Source of the DNA: Vibrio aerogenes | GTDB taxonomy: Bacteria > Pseudomonadota > Gammaproteobacteria > Enterobacterales > Vibrionaceae | NCBI RefSeq assembly: GCF_024346755.1 | Contig: NZ_AP024861.1 | Coordinates: 3,782,001-3,846,000 of the forward strand | Direction: 5' to 3' | DNA: 64,000 nucleotides | In this document: in pieces, positions 16,816-27,207 of the stretch | How the letters are laid out: every line of letters begins with the position of its first letter | Numbering within the stretch: position 1 is the first letter of the stretch | Made by a program: the position numbers and the translations under genes | The notes under the pieces: model-generated | Told to the model about the DNA's origin: nothing | What the model saw: only the letters and a program-made list of their open reading frames with translations | The model's database searches: none

Positions 16816-18066
16816 TTACTCCGGCAATTGGGTCTCCTGAGCCCACAAATCAGCAAGAGATTCCCGCTGACGAACCACATACGCCTGATCACCATCAATC
16901 ATAATTTCTGCAGCCCGTGGGCGGGTATTATAATTTGAAGACATCACAAATCCGTATGCACCGGCTGATCGGACAGCCAGAATATCACCTTCCTGAACAG
17001 ACAGACTGCGGTCTTTACCAAGGAAGTCGCTGGTTTCACACACAGGCCCGACAATATCATAGACAGTCTCTTGCCCTTCACGCGGAACAACAGGAATAAT
17101 CTCCTGCCATGCCTGATATAATGCGGGACGCATCAGATCATTCATCGCGGCATCAACAATCGCGAAATTTTTATGTTCCGTATGTTTCAGAAATTCCACT
17201 TTGGTCAGCAACAGTCCTGCATTGGCCGCAATCGCCCGGCCAGGCTCAAAGATCAGTTCGAGATTCTGATGATTCGATAAACGTGACAACAGCGTTTTAG
17301 CGTACTCAGATGGCTGAGGTGGTGTCTCATCATTATAGCTGACACCCAAACCGCCACCGACATCCAGATGATGAATCTCGATTCCTTCCGATTTCAGTTG
17401 CTCAATCAACGCTAACAGACGGTCGGTGGCATCAATGAATGGGTCGATATTCGTCAGCTGGGAACCGATATGGCAATCCATCCCCTGTACAGAAAGGTGC
17501 TCAAGTTGATTCGCTAAACGATAAACATCCACAGCACGATCAAAGGTGATACCAAATTTATTATCTCTCAACCCGGTAGAGATGTAAGGGTGGGTTTTTG
17601 CATCAACGTCCGGGTTAATCCGCAATGAAACCGGTGCAATTTTGCCAGATAATCCGGCAACCTTATTGAGTCTTTCCAACTCAGGTTCGGATTCGACATT
17701 GAAACATTTAATACCCAGCTCAAGGGCACGGCGCATTTCTGCTTCCGTTTTCCCCACCCCGGAGAAAACAATTTTTTCCGGATCGCCGCCAGCGGCGATC
17801 ACCCGCTCAAGCTCTCCGCCGGAAACAATGTCAAAGCCTGATCCCAGACGGGCCAGAACATTCAAAACACCGATATTTGAATTGGCTTTAACGGCATAAC
17901 AAACTAAATGCGGGTGATCACCAACCGCCTTATCAAATGCATGCCAGTGACGCTCCAGTGTCGCTCTGGAATAAACATACAAGGGCGTTCCGAAATCTTG
18001 TGCCAGTTCCGAAACAGTGACATCTTCGGCCCAAAGCTGGCCATCCCGGTAATTAAAGTAATCCAA
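16816..18066 (-). CDS. lysA: LysA, diaminopimelate decarboxylase
   Basis: This pyridoxal-phosphate enzyme makes L-lysine from meso-diaminopimelate, the last step of the pathway. The 416-residue alanine-racemase-type fold III protein has the PLP lysine in [13 protein letters not shown] (about residue 59). [15 protein letters not shown] is the phosphate-binding loop, [12 protein letters not shown] follows, and [14 protein letters not shown] carries the catalytic Cys and substrate contacts. It forms the block lptM-lysA-dapF-yigA-xerC-yigB, all on the minus strand. Confidence 0.96.
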   Translation of the reverse strand: MDYFNYRDGQLWAEDVTVSELAQDFGTPLYVYSRATLERHWHAFDKAVGDHPHLVCYAVKANSNIGVLNVLARLGSGFDIVSGGELERVIAAGGDPEKIVFSGVGKTEAEMRRALELGIKCFNVESEPELERLNKVAGLSGKIAPVSLRINPDVDAKTHPYISTGLRDNKFGITFDRAVDVYRLANQLEHLSVQGMDCHIGSQLTNIDPFIDATDRLLALIEQLKSEGIEIHHLDVGGGLGVSYNDETPPQPSEYAKTLLSRLSNHQNLELIFEPGRAIAANAGLLLTKVEFLKHTEHKNFAIVDAAMNDLMRPALYQAWQEIIPVVPREGQETVYDIVGPVCETSDFLGKDRSLSVQEGDILAVRSAGAYGFVMSSNYNTRPRAAEIMIDGDQAYVVRQRESLADLWAQETQLPE

Positions 18067-18094
18067 AATCTTTTCCCTTCACACTAATTGATGA

Positions 18095-18214
18095 TTATGG
18101 CTGAGATTGCTCATTTTGAGGCTTATCTGCCGGCATATATAAGGCACCCGTTTGCCCGCAGCCAGACAATGCTAACAAGCAGAGTAACAAAAATGCCGTC
18201 AACTTTTTATTCAT
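18095..18214 (-). CDS. lptM: LptM (YifL), small lipoprotein of the LPS export machinery
   Basis: It is a 39-residue lipoprotein starting MNKKLTAFLLLCLLALSGCG, with the lipobox Cys at residue 19. The mature peptide begins CGQTGALYMPADKP. In E. coli LptM binds the LptD-LptE translocon and helps it form its native disulfides. The conserved N-terminal region of the mature peptide and the position upstream of lysA, opposite cyaY, make the assignment secure despite the small size. Confidence 0.92.
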   Translation of the reverse strand: MNKKLTAFLLLCLLALSGCGQTGALYMPADKPQNEQSQP

Positions 18215-18290
18215 TTTGTATATATCGTGATTATTTATTCAATGCCCTCTATAATCGCACCAGATTCAGGAAAAGCAATAGGACATCAGA

Positions 18291-18605
18291 ATGAACGATA
18301 CTGAATTTCATCAATATGTTGACCAGCAAATGGAATGCATTGAGCAGTTAATTGATGATTCCGGCGCCGATATAGATTATGAAACAACCGGGAATGTCAT
18401 GACGCTTGATTTTGAGGATCGCAGCCAGATCATTATCAACCGTCAGGAGCCGATGCACGAGATATGGCTTGCGTCCAAATCGGGTGGGTTTCATTTTCAG
18501 TATACAAACAATCAGTGGATTTGTTCGAAAACAGGTCTGGAACTAACGGAACTGGTCAGACAGGAATGTGAAAAACACGCCGACGAAACCATTGAATGGG
18601 AATAA
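18291..18605 (+). CDS. cyaY: CyaY, bacterial frataxin
   Basis: This 104-residue iron-binding regulator of Fe-S cluster assembly acts on the IscS-IscU complex. It starts MNDTEFHQYVDQQMECIEQ with an acidic first helix (DDSGADIDYE), then the sheet VMTLDFEDRSQIIINRQEP, EIWLASKSGGFHF and the conserved tryptophan region NNQWICSKTG. It is divergent from lptM. Its stop lies one base from the cyaA stop on the other strand, and no terminator fits between them. Confidence 0.95.
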   Translation: MNDTEFHQYVDQQMECIEQLIDDSGADIDYETTGNVMTLDFEDRSQIIINRQEPMHEIWLASKSGGFHFQYTNNQWICSKTGLELTELVRQECEKHADETIEWE

Positions 18606-18606
18606 A

Positions 18607-21156
18607 TCAGCCAAACCGCTGTTGTGAGAGAGAGTCCGCTCCCCGCTCAGCAGAGCCGGATGATGATTGACTACGACACGGAATGACATGACTACACCCG
18701 TTGTCTTCAGGGTGTAGTATCTGGTAGTACTGCGGCAGATTAAAGTTGATAAATTTAGAGGAGACTTTATTCTCGTCACGCATCGAGGTGTAGAAGTTAT
18801 TCAGGCTTGAAACCATATCATCTTTACTGCCACTGAACTGATGGTACACTTCAACACGGTTCGACTCATCCAGAACGTAGATATTAAAACCTTTCTCCGA
18901 ATCTTCGAAGAAAAACTGAATCAGTCCCTCACTGGCAAAGCCGTCAATCACATCCGGTAAATTGAAGTCCTGCTCCCGATCAATCATCAGCAAAGGCGAA
19001 CCATTGACTTTATTAATGGAAATACTGCGGTAAAAATCGACTGAATTTTCCAGCCGCTGAACAGAAACACCCCGGCGTTCAAAAAAGAAACCATACATCT
19101 GCCCCTGAACGCGCAATGCTTTGAAACGACGACGCTTCATCTGATCGATTGGTTTTAACCTTAAATCAATACATTCCGCTAACAGCTGATAAATCGCATT
19201 CCGGATCACGCCACGTAAATTCTGACTGTAGCAAAAAACATCCACAGACTCCGGAGGAAGCGCATCCTGATGCATTTTACATAACATGGTTTTCAGCGCA
19301 TCAAGAATGGATGTTTCACCTTCAAAATGCAGCGTACGGACCTCATGCCATGAATTCCGGTAAACTAAATCAATACTGCCGACCAAACATTGCTGTTCCC
19401 TGCCAAAGCTGAGGATATCGACTGTCTTTAAATCAATTTTGAGCGTTTTCCCGGAAATATGACAAGTTGGGTCCTGCTCGAAATTAATAAACATGGCTAA
19501 TTGATTAATCTCACAGGGGCTCGCCAGTGCCTGCATTGTCGGCCTGCGTTTATTTAACGAAAAGGTATTCCGTAAATCACTGACCATCTGATATAACTTG
19601 TCAATGTCCAGTTGCCCATCACGAATCACCGCATCAAGCCGGGTTGATTCGGTGATCAGCCCATTAAAAAATGCCCACGCGACCAGTTTACTCAAATACT
19701 CGTGATGTTCTAAATACCGGTGACCGATAATCCGCTCCGGAATCAACGGTTGTTTGTAGAGATACCAGCCATCCGGATTCACCCGCCCTTCCTGCACTTC
19801 GATAAATGATAAATCCGATTCATGTAAATCGGGAGAAATCTGAGGATTCAGCAGCGTTACTTTTCCCGGCAAAATTTCAAACGCTGTATACAACTTCCGG
19901 GCAAGAATAGAAATATCCTGTGGACTGATAGATGAAGTGATATCGTTACGGCGCGCAAACTGGATTAAATTACGATAGCTTTGCATTAAAGCATCCAGTA
20001 AATCACTGTGAACAATTTTCACCTGTTCCACTTTCCAGTTCCGCCGGTTATCAAGACCTTCGATCTCTTCAGCCGTCCATCCCCAGGATTCTGACAACTC
20101 TTGTAGTGCCGCCCGTCGCCAGGGCATGGAACCCACTCCCGGCTCACGGGATAATTTCTCATGTGTTTTCAGGTAGAAACAGCGCCGAACCAAATCAAGC
20201 CGTGTCTGATCATTGATTCGCTCGAGATACAGCGTGACTTTCTCAAGCATCAGATAATACGAATCAATACCATATAACTCAGGTTCATGGGTAAAAAACC
20301 GGCGCTTACTGTCGATACTCAACAGTTGTGTGTGCGGGTATTCCCATGAATAGGCTTCAAGCAGAATGGCTTTCAGAACAGACTTATAGGGTGAGTCAAT
20401 ACTCTTATAAAGCTGCCAGAGATTGGCTCCGAAATACTCTTCAGCAGGTATATGATTCAACCGGCCAAAATCGAACCACTCGTCACAGTTAATATAGGAC
20501 TTTTGACATAGCTGCTGCGTGTACTCGTCATAGCACTCTTCCATCTCTGGCGGAACAATTTGCCACAGCAGACGTTTTCCTGCTAAACGTACAGCAGAAC
20601 GATAAAACTCATCCAATAACAATAAATGCTGGGAAGAGCCGCAATTTTCACCCGTCATTTCTTCTGAATGCTGATGACGAAAACGCTGCTCATCCATGAT
20701 AAAGAAGTTCGCTTCAACCCCCTGAGTTTTTGCCCAGTCAGTCAGCAACAAACATTTTTTGGAGAGCTTTTCTCTCAGCTCCAGCCCCATAGAAGAATGA
20801 ATGCATACCCAAACATCCAGATCGCTGGATGTGCTCTGGCCAATGGAGGAAGTACTTCCCATCGTGTACAAACCGAGGATGCCTGGCACCGGCTCCTGAT
20901 ACAGAGAATGACCCAAAGTGAGCTCTGTATCGCTGATAAAGCGTTGCTGATATTCGTCGGGCTCAAACCCCCAGACACCAGAAGGAACATCTTGATTGTA
21001 ATAACCGGGAATTGCAGGATGATTGAAATGAAAAAGTGCGGGAATAAGGCGAAATACACGTTGACTTTGAAGATCCATCAATGCAAGCGCACGCTCAGTG
21101 CGCAGCTGATTCAGATGATCCAATCTTTCTATCAAAGTCTCAGTATAGCTTAGCAA
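18607..21156 (-). CDS. cyaA: CyaA, class I adenylate cyclase
   Basis: It makes cAMP from ATP, the signal for CRP. The 849-residue protein has the N-terminal nucleotidyltransferase-type catalytic region with YTMGSTSSIGQSTSSDLDVW (the GS...DxD metal site, about residues 96-115). EFYRSAVRLAGKRLLW and SLWQLYKSIDSPYKSVLKA follow. The C-terminal half is the glucose-responsive regulatory region (LVYRNSWHEVRTLHFEGE, VDGFASEGLIQFFFED). It is similar along its length to the enteric enzyme. It faces hemC across a 337-base divergent region. Confidence 0.96.
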   Translation of the reverse strand: MLSYTETLIERLDHLNQLRTERALALMDLQSQRVFRLIPALFHFNHPAIPGYYNQDVPSGVWGFEPDEYQQRFISDTELTLGHSLYQEPVPGILGLYTMGSTSSIGQSTSSDLDVWVCIHSSMGLELREKLSKKCLLLTDWAKTQGVEANFFIMDEQRFRHQHSEEMTGENCGSSQHLLLLDEFYRSAVRLAGKRLLWQIVPPEMEECYDEYTQQLCQKSYINCDEWFDFGRLNHIPAEEYFGANLWQLYKSIDSPYKSVLKAILLEAYSWEYPHTQLLSIDSKRRFFTHEPELYGIDSYYLMLEKVTLYLERINDQTRLDLVRRCFYLKTHEKLSREPGVGSMPWRRAALQELSESWGWTAEEIEGLDNRRNWKVEQVKIVHSDLLDALMQSYRNLIQFARRNDITSSISPQDISILARKLYTAFEILPGKVTLLNPQISPDLHESDLSFIEVQEGRVNPDGWYLYKQPLIPERIIGHRYLEHHEYLSKLVAWAFFNGLITESTRLDAVIRDGQLDIDKLYQMVSDLRNTFSLNKRRPTMQALASPCEINQLAMFINFEQDPTCHISGKTLKIDLKTVDILSFGREQQCLVGSIDLVYRNSWHEVRTLHFEGETSILDALKTMLCKMHQDALPPESVDVFCYSQNLRGVIRNAIYQLLAECIDLRLKPIDQMKRRRFKALRVQGQMYGFFFERRGVSVQRLENSVDFYRSISINKVNGSPLLMIDREQDFNLPDVIDGFASEGLIQFFFEDSEKGFNIYVLDESNRVEVYHQFSGSKDDMVSSLNNFYTSMRDENKVSSKFINFNLPQYYQILHPEDNGCSHVIPCRSQSSSGSAERGADSLSQQRFG

Positions 21157-21493
21157 GGGAAATTTCCTTGGTTAAATACAGTCTGTAAAATTGTTCACTA
21201 CCTGCACGACATCGCAGAAAAAACGTGATCAATGTATCATTTTATTTATCTATGGTAAAGAATTAGCCAGTGGCCATACAGGGAAATACGACCTACTTCA
21301 CCAAATTATCAATATTCTTGTGTGTCACTACTAAATAATAGCCCATTCTATAAACAAGAGCTACATCACAAAAATAAAATAATGCGACTCAATATTCAAC
21401 CAGATTCACTAATTTATTCTTGATTTTCGATTTTTATGAAAAGAATGTTAGGATGACTTAAAGGCCTTCAGCGATTCAACATCAGAAATAATT
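21157..21493. other. Divergent control region between cyaA and hemC
   Basis: AT-rich and without a gene; promoters for both directions are expected. The only specific site I can point to is the CRP-like sequence listed separately. Confidence 0.5.
21221..21242. promoter_or_regulatory. Candidate CRP site upstream of cyaA
   Basis: AAACGTGATCAATGTATCAT, continuing TT, matches about 16 of 22 positions of the CRP consensus. It has a good left half (CGTGATC) and a weaker right half. It lies about 65 bases upstream of cyaA, which is CRP-repressed in enteric bacteria. Confidence 0.35.
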
Positions 21494-22438
21494 ATGACCA
21501 ATATCCGTCCAGTCCGCATTGCAACACGAAAAAGTCCACTTGCTCTTTGGCAGGCAGAATATGTAAAAGCAGCACTGCTCAGGAAACACCCTGAGTTGAC
21601 TGTTGAGCTGGTCACAATGACCACAAAAGGAGATGTCATCTTAGACACGCCACTCGCAAAAGTTGGTGGTAAAGGACTTTTCGTCAAAGAACTTGAAGTG
21701 GCAATACTCGAAGGGCGGGCAGATCTTGCGGTTCACTCCATGAAAGATGTCCCCGTCGATTTTCCTTCCGGACTGGGGCTTGTGACGATTTGTGAACGGG
21801 ATGATCCGAGGGATGCGTTTGTTTCAAATACATTTTCTTCTGTTGATGCACTCCCGCAGGGAGCCATCGTCGGTACATGTAGCCTGCGCCGACAGTGTCA
21901 GCTGAAATCTTATCGCCCGGATCTGATTATCAGGGAACTGAGAGGCAATGTCGGCACCCGGCTGGGTAAACTGGATGCGGGGGATTTTGACGCGATTATT
22001 CTGGCGGCTGCAGGGTTAAAGCGCTTGCAACTGGAAGAAAGAATTAAAAGTTATTTATCACCGGAAAACTCACTGCCAGCGGTTGGTCAGGGGGCCATAG
22101 GCATTGAATGCAGACTTGATGATGTCTGGCTGCGGGAAAAACTTGAAGTTTTGAATCACGATGAAACTTCAGATCGTGTTCTCTGTGAGCGGGCGATGAA
22201 TCTGACACTTGAAGGTGGATGTCAGGTACCAATCGGAAGTTATGCCATTCTGGAGAACAATGAACTATGGCTCAGAGCACTGGTCGGTGAACCCGATGGC
22301 AGCAAAATTATCCGTGGAGAAATACGCGGTCCACGGCAAGAAGCTGAAAAGCTGGGTATGACGCTGGCAAAACAACTGATTCAGGATGGCGCTCAAGAGA
22401 TACTCAACCGCCTGAGTCATACAACAGAGCCCTCATGA
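21494..22438 (+). CDS. hemC: HemC, hydroxymethylbilane synthase (porphobilinogen deaminase)
   Basis: It joins four porphobilinogen units into hydroxymethylbilane, the third step from aminolevulinate to haem. The 314-residue enzyme has [15 protein letters not shown] and [19 protein letters not shown] at the N-terminus. The catalytic Asp region is [12 protein letters not shown], substrate arginines lie in [11 protein letters not shown] and [12 protein letters not shown], and the Cys that carries the dipyrromethane cofactor is in [12 protein letters not shown]. Its TGA overlaps the hemD ATG by four bases, heading the hemCDXY operon. Confidence 0.97.
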   Translation: MTNIRPVRIATRKSPLALWQAEYVKAALLRKHPELTVELVTMTTKGDVILDTPLAKVGGKGLFVKELEVAILEGRADLAVHSMKDVPVDFPSGLGLVTICERDDPRDAFVSNTFSSVDALPQGAIVGTCSLRRQCQLKSYRPDLIIRELRGNVGTRLGKLDAGDFDAIILAAAGLKRLQLEERIKSYLSPENSLPAVGQGAIGIECRLDDVWLREKLEVLNHDETSDRVLCERAMNLTLEGGCQVPIGSYAILENNELWLRALVGEPDGSKIIRGEIRGPRQEAEKLGMTLAKQLIQDGAQEILNRLSHTTEPS

Positions 22439-23172
22439 GCATACTTGTCATCCGCCCGCATCCACACGGAGAAGACCTGTGTAAGCAACTTGATCAGCAT
22501 GGTCTTCCCGCTATTCATCTGCCGCTCGTCCGCTTTAACAGAGGACGAGACTGCCCGAAAATCATCCCCCTGACAGAACAAAGCCAAATAATTATTGCCG
22601 TAAGTCAGCAGGCTGTCATGTTTAGCCACGAATATCTCACAGCGCTTGATTACAAGTGGCCGGAACACATCAGATATCTTGCCATTGGTCAAAAAACTGC
22701 ACAACTTTTGAGTAAATTTACCCAACAACCGGTAAACTACCCCGGAATTAGTGACAGCGAACACTTTATCGGACTTCCGGAACTTCAGAATCTCTCTGGT
22801 ATCTCAATAGTGATACTCCGGGGAAATAGTGGCAGAGAGCTCATCGCTCAGGAGTTAAAGAAACGGGGAGCCAAGATAAACTATTGCGAAGTTTATCAAC
22901 GGGAAATGGTGCCGTTTAATGCGGAAAAAATGGTACAACAATGGCAGAATGCAGCGATAGACCATATCGTCGTGACCAGTGCTTCTCAACTCAGCTTTTT
23001 TGTTTCGCAAATACCTGATTTTTGCCACCCATGGCTATTTGATCGGATATTACTTGTCCCTGGTTTGCGTATAGAAGAAATTGCACAAAACATGGGATTC
23101 AAACATATTATCGTGGTGGGTAGCGCCAGCAATTCAGATTTAGTGGCTGCACTTCAGCCCCAGAAAGAGTGA
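22435..23172 (+). CDS. hemD: HemD, uroporphyrinogen-III synthase
   Basis: It cyclises hydroxymethylbilane with inversion of ring D. The 245-residue protein has the weak sequence conservation usual for this family: an N-terminal [21 protein letters not shown], the hinge region [20 protein letters not shown], and [12 protein letters not shown] near the second domain. Context decides the call: ATGA overlap with hemC and hemX 12 bases downstream. Confidence 0.9.
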   Translation: MSILVIRPHPHGEDLCKQLDQHGLPAIHLPLVRFNRGRDCPKIIPLTEQSQIIIAVSQQAVMFSHEYLTALDYKWPEHIRYLAIGQKTAQLLSKFTQQPVNYPGISDSEHFIGLPELQNLSGISIVILRGNSGRELIAQELKKRGAKINYCEVYQREMVPFNAEKMVQQWQNAAIDHIVVTSASQLSFFVSQIPDFCHPWLFDRILLVPGLRIEEIAQNMGFKHIIVVGSASNSDLVAALQPQKE

Positions 23173-23184
23173 TAGGAACCATCA

Positions 23185-24366
23185 ATGACTGATAAAAAAA
23201 ATCAACCTGAAAAACAGCAGCCAAAAGACAGTAAGCCAGAGTCTCAGGTATCACCGGCTCAGGGACAGACATCTTCAGGCACGACACAGCACACTTCCGG
23301 TTCTTCAGCAAAAACATCCACTCCAAAACAAAAAGATAAAGCAACACCAGGAACCGGGCTTGCCAAAACAGCCATTATTCTCAGCCTGATTCTTGCCGGT
23401 GGGATGGGGGCATATGTTTACCACATACAGAAGAATTATCAGACCCAGATAGCCAGCCTTCAGCAACAACTTCAGAATTCAGTCTCTGAACTCAATCAAC
23501 AAGTCACCTCACAAGACCAATCGACCCAGGAAAAACTGGTCCAGACATCCAATAAATTCGATACACTGCTGAACCAACAGCAAAAAAGTCTTGAGAGCCT
23601 TCAGCTGGCACTGGCTGATATGAAGGGCCGTCGTCCGAATGACTGGCTGCTGGCTGAATCTGACTATCTGGTCAAACTTGCCGGAAGAAAACTCTTTCTC
23701 GAACATGATGTTCAAAGCGCGACATTGTTAATGGAAAGTGCAGATCAACGCATTGCCGCCCTGAACGACCCGAGTCTTGTGCCGTTGCGCAAATCAATGG
23801 CCCATGACATCACAACGCTCAAGGCCGTTCCGCTGATAGACAAAGATGGTTTGGTACTGCGTCTGACCAGCCTGCAACAACAGATCAAACAATTACCGCT
23901 CGCGAATGCAATTCTGCCGGACGCACCTGAAATACAGAAAGAAGAAGTGACTGAGAATATCAGTGACTGGCAACATAACCTGCTGACTTCAGCGAAAGAT
24001 TTTGTCAATAATTTCATCACGTTCCGAACCAGAGACGGTAATGTCATTCCACTGCTTTCTCCAAAGCAGGACTTCTACTTAAGAGAAAATTTAAAAGCGA
24101 AACTGGAAACAGCAATTCGCGCGGTTTACGACGAACAGCAAGCGGTATACAGCACAGCGCTTTCAACTGCCAGAGAGTGGTCGGTGTCTTTCCTGAATCA
24201 GGAAAACAATCATGTACAGCAATTCAATCATATGCTGGAAACGCTCAGTAAGAAAAATATTCAGGTCAACTACCCGGTCAAACTGGAATCACAGAGTCAG
24301 TTGACTGATATTATTAATACACGTCTGCGCAAAGAAGTAACCAGTTTGACGGAGGATGATTCATGA
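23185..24366 (+). CDS. hemX: HemX, membrane protein of the hemCD operon
   Basis: This 393-residue inner-membrane protein has a polar, proline- and glutamine-rich N-terminus (residues 1-54). One membrane helix follows (TAIILSLILAGGMGAYVYHI, about 56-78), then a periplasmic coiled coil (QTQIASLQQQLQNSVSELNQ) and a helical domain with DWLLAESDYLVKLAGRKLFLE typical of HemX. Although often labelled a uroporphyrinogen methyltransferase, no such active site is present. Its exact role in haem formation is unclear. It overlaps hemY by four bases. Confidence 0.9.
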   Translation: MTDKKNQPEKQQPKDSKPESQVSPAQGQTSSGTTQHTSGSSAKTSTPKQKDKATPGTGLAKTAIILSLILAGGMGAYVYHIQKNYQTQIASLQQQLQNSVSELNQQVTSQDQSTQEKLVQTSNKFDTLLNQQQKSLESLQLALADMKGRRPNDWLLAESDYLVKLAGRKLFLEHDVQSATLLMESADQRIAALNDPSLVPLRKSMAHDITTLKAVPLIDKDGLVLRLTSLQQQIKQLPLANAILPDAPEIQKEEVTENISDWQHNLLTSAKDFVNNFITFRTRDGNVIPLLSPKQDFYLRENLKAKLETAIRAVYDEQQAVYSTALSTAREWSVSFLNQENNHVQQFNHMLETLSKKNIQVNYPVKLESQSQLTDIINTRLRKEVTSLTEDDS

Positions 24367-25559
24367 TTCGTTCAATCTTTCTGTTTGTTGTTCTCGGCAT
24401 CGGTTTATTTGTCGGCACTCAGTATGCAGGACAGCAAGGCTACGTTTTAATTTCTGCTGCTGGTAAAACGATTGAAATGAGTGTGACATCACTTGTCGTC
24501 ATGATTATTGTTTTACTGGCAATCCTGTTCGGCCTTGAATTTCTGATTAAAAAAGTCCTGAATACAACCACTTCAACCTGGAACTGGTTTGGTGAACGGA
24601 AGCTGAAAAAGTCCCGCCGGTTCACCAATGAAGGTATCGTCAAACTCATTGAAGGTGACTGGAAACTCGCAGAAAAAAAAGTCACCCGGTTGGCGAAAAA
24701 TCATGATATGCCTTTACTATGCTATCTCATTGCTTCCGAGGCAGCATTAGAGCAGGGAAATAATCAAAAAAGGGAACATTATTTATCTCTGGCCTCACAG
24801 CAAAAAGATTCAACACTTGCTGTGGAACTGACGAAAGCGAGACAATACATTAAAGAGAAGAATTATCAGGCAGCACAAAAAATTGTCTCTGAGTTATCAA
24901 CACATTATCCATCCAATCCGGTTGTGCTCACCCTGCTGAAAAGTACTTACTACCAGTTACAACAATGGCCTGAATTACTCTATCTGTTGCCTCAGCTCAA
25001 AAAACGTAAGTTAATTGAAGATGATGAATTACAAAAACTAAAAGTTGAAGCACATTGCCAACAACTCTCACAGGCAGCAAATCAACTGAATCAGGAAGGG
25101 TTACAGGAACACTGGAATCAACTTGCAAGAAAAACCAAATCACAACCCGAAATTCTGACGCATTATATTCGATTGCTGATTAAGCATAATGAAGATTCCC
25201 AAGCCTTCAAACTCATCAAAGAACAACTGAAAAAACAACCTGAATCTCTGTTAAGTACACTTCTTCCCGAACTCAATCTTGAGCCACCTCAGGCTGAATC
25301 TGCAATAAAGCTGCTTAAAGACATGGTTCAAAGTAATGAACATAATGCTGAAGCTCAGAGTGCCTTAGGCCGGTTCTATATGAAACAGCAACAGTGGAGC
25401 AGAGCTCAAACCTGTTTTGAAACCGCGTTAAGAGGCAGAAGTCAGATATCAGATTATCGTTATCTGGCACAAGCTCTGGAATACCAAAACATGGCACAGG
25501 CAGCTCACGATGTCAGTCAGAAAGCATTAAGCCTCGCAAGTGCTACAGATATAAAATGA
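24363..25559 (+). CDS. hemY: HemY, TPR-containing inner-membrane protein of haem synthesis
   Basis: This 398-residue protein has two N-terminal membrane helices (residues 3-22 and 41-62) and a tetratricopeptide-type cytoplasmic or periplasmic domain. The conserved WNWFGERKLKKSRRFTNEG lies just after the second helix. TPR-like units include RFYMKQQQWSRAQTCFETAL. This is the proteobacterial HemY, not the protoporphyrinogen oxidase that shares the name in Gram-positives. It is the last gene of the operon and is followed by a strong terminator. Confidence 0.9.
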   Translation: MIRSIFLFVVLGIGLFVGTQYAGQQGYVLISAAGKTIEMSVTSLVVMIIVLLAILFGLEFLIKKVLNTTTSTWNWFGERKLKKSRRFTNEGIVKLIEGDWKLAEKKVTRLAKNHDMPLLCYLIASEAALEQGNNQKREHYLSLASQQKDSTLAVELTKARQYIKEKNYQAAQKIVSELSTHYPSNPVVLTLLKSTYYQLQQWPELLYLLPQLKKRKLIEDDELQKLKVEAHCQQLSQAANQLNQEGLQEHWNQLARKTKSQPEILTHYIRLLIKHNEDSQAFKLIKEQLKKQPESLLSTLLPELNLEPPQAESAIKLLKDMVQSNEHNAEAQSALGRFYMKQQQWSRAQTCFETALRGRSQISDYRYLAQALEYQNMAQAAHDVSQKALSLASATDIK

Positions 25560-25583
25560 AGAGACAACAGAACAAAACAAAAC

Positions 25584-25614
25584 AAAAAGCCAGTAACACG
25601 CTTACTGGCTTTTT
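25584..25614. terminator. Bidirectional terminator between hemY and hemN
   Basis: AAAAAGCCAGTAA and TTACTGGCTTTTT form a perfect 13-bp stem around CACGC. With an A-tract before and a T-tract after, it can serve hemY on the plus strand and hemN on the minus strand. Confidence 0.9.
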
Positions 25615-25674
25615 TATTTCATCAATCGCTTTAATTTCGTAAATATCTATATAGCGTGATAGCGTGAGAAATGA

Positions 25675-27075
25675 CTATATCACACGGGAAAATTGTTGCT
25701 GCCGGGCCCTGTTTCGTAGATACCGGTCAAAACACATACAAATATTGCGAATGAGTAACCGCCCCCTTGGAGTCACCAAAATCACGTTGGGCGTTATTTT
25801 TACCAGACCATCAGTTGCGAAAGTCTGAAGCAACCCTAAATCTTCACTGAAATAACGATCGAACTGAATACCAAAATCAGACTGGATGGCTTTCTTGTCC
25901 AGTACAAAATTACACATCAGTTGCTTAATCACTTCACGCCGGATTAAATCATCCCGATCAAGAGAAACACCTTTCCACAAGGCATGGCGCTGTTCATCCA
26001 CCTGATGATAATACTGCGATAGCTCTTTGTGGTTCTGTGCATACACATCACCAACCATTGAGATGGCAGAAACACCAAAACCAATCAAATCACAGTCGCC
26101 ATGAATCGTATATCCCTGAAAATTCCTGTGCAGGCACCCTTGCCTTTGTGCAACGGCCAAATCATCATCAGGCACAGAGAAATGATCCATACCGATATAT
26201 TGATAACCCGCACCGGTCAAATGCCGGATAGCAGACTGAAGAATATTCATTTTTTCCTGAGCAACCGGCAAGTCTGCTTCTTTTATTTTTCGTTGCGCTG
26301 CAAACAACTGTGGCATATGAGCATAATTAAAAACAGATAAACGCTCGGGCGCCAGCTGAATGACTTTCTTCAGTGTCTCCGTAAATGATTCGCAACTTTG
26401 CTTCGGTAAACCATAAATTAAATCAAGATTCACAGATCTGAAGCCAATTGATTTCGCTCGTGCGACTAAATCAATGATAAACGCTTCATCCTGCTCACGG
26501 TTAATCAATTGTTGAACCTGTTTATCAAAATCCTGAACACCGATACTCAGACGGTTAAAACCTTCCTGATATAAATGGTCCAGCAAAGTTACATCAATTT
26601 CCCGGGGGTCTATTTCAATGCTGATCTCAGCATCCGGGGTAAAATCAAACTCGGCACGCAACAGCGTCATTAAACGGCTGATTTGGGCTTCGGTCAGAAA
26701 AGTGGGCGTACCACCACCAAAATGTAACTGCACAACCTCCCGATTCTGCAGCTGTAGCAGAGAGGCCCTCTGACGAATTTCCAGCTCTAAAACATCCAGA
26801 TATTCATCAGCTTTGTGATGATGACGGGTCACCAGTTTATTACAGCCACAGTAGTAGCAAAGCTTATGACAGAATGGAATATGAATATATAACGACAATG
26901 GACGCTCGGGATACTGAGTACATGCCATGTCGAATTCAGCAATAGTAAAAGCTTCATGAAATTCTAAGGCAGTCGGGTACGAGGTGTAGCGGGGCCCGGA
27001 GTAGTTGTACTTATCCAACATATCCTGGTCCCATATGACCTGCTGATCCAATATTGCTCGTTGAAACATATTCAT
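25675..27075 (-). CDS. hemN: HemN, oxygen-independent coproporphyrinogen III dehydrogenase
   Basis: This radical SAM enzyme makes protoporphyrinogen IX from coproporphyrinogen III without oxygen. The 466-residue protein has YNYSGPRYTSYPTALEF near the N-terminus. The cluster-binding motif is IPFCHKLCYYCGCNK (Cys-x3-Cys-x2-Cys plus a further Cys). SAM-binding LHFGGGTPTFL and the HemN C-terminal domain follow. It converges on the hemCDXY operon and is followed on its own strand by the shared terminator. Confidence 0.95.
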   Translation of the reverse strand: MNMFQRAILDQQVIWDQDMLDKYNYSGPRYTSYPTALEFHEAFTIAEFDMACTQYPERPLSLYIHIPFCHKLCYYCGCNKLVTRHHHKADEYLDVLELEIRQRASLLQLQNREVVQLHFGGGTPTFLTEAQISRLMTLLRAEFDFTPDAEISIEIDPREIDVTLLDHLYQEGFNRLSIGVQDFDKQVQQLINREQDEAFIIDLVARAKSIGFRSVNLDLIYGLPKQSCESFTETLKKVIQLAPERLSVFNYAHMPQLFAAQRKIKEADLPVAQEKMNILQSAIRHLTGAGYQYIGMDHFSVPDDDLAVAQRQGCLHRNFQGYTIHGDCDLIGFGVSAISMVGDVYAQNHKELSQYYHQVDEQRHALWKGVSLDRDDLIRREVIKQLMCNFVLDKKAIQSDFGIQFDRYFSEDLGLLQTFATDGLVKITPNVILVTPRGRLLIRNICMCFDRYLRNRARQQQFSRVI

Positions 27076-27207
27076 TTATTCCGCACTCAACACTGAAAGT
27101 GTATTTTGCCACACAGATTGGGTCTCGAGTTGAATAAGAAAACAGAAAATCTTAGTAATCGTCTAAACTGTTACTCAGATCACTGAACTCATTCATTTGC
27201 ACCACGA

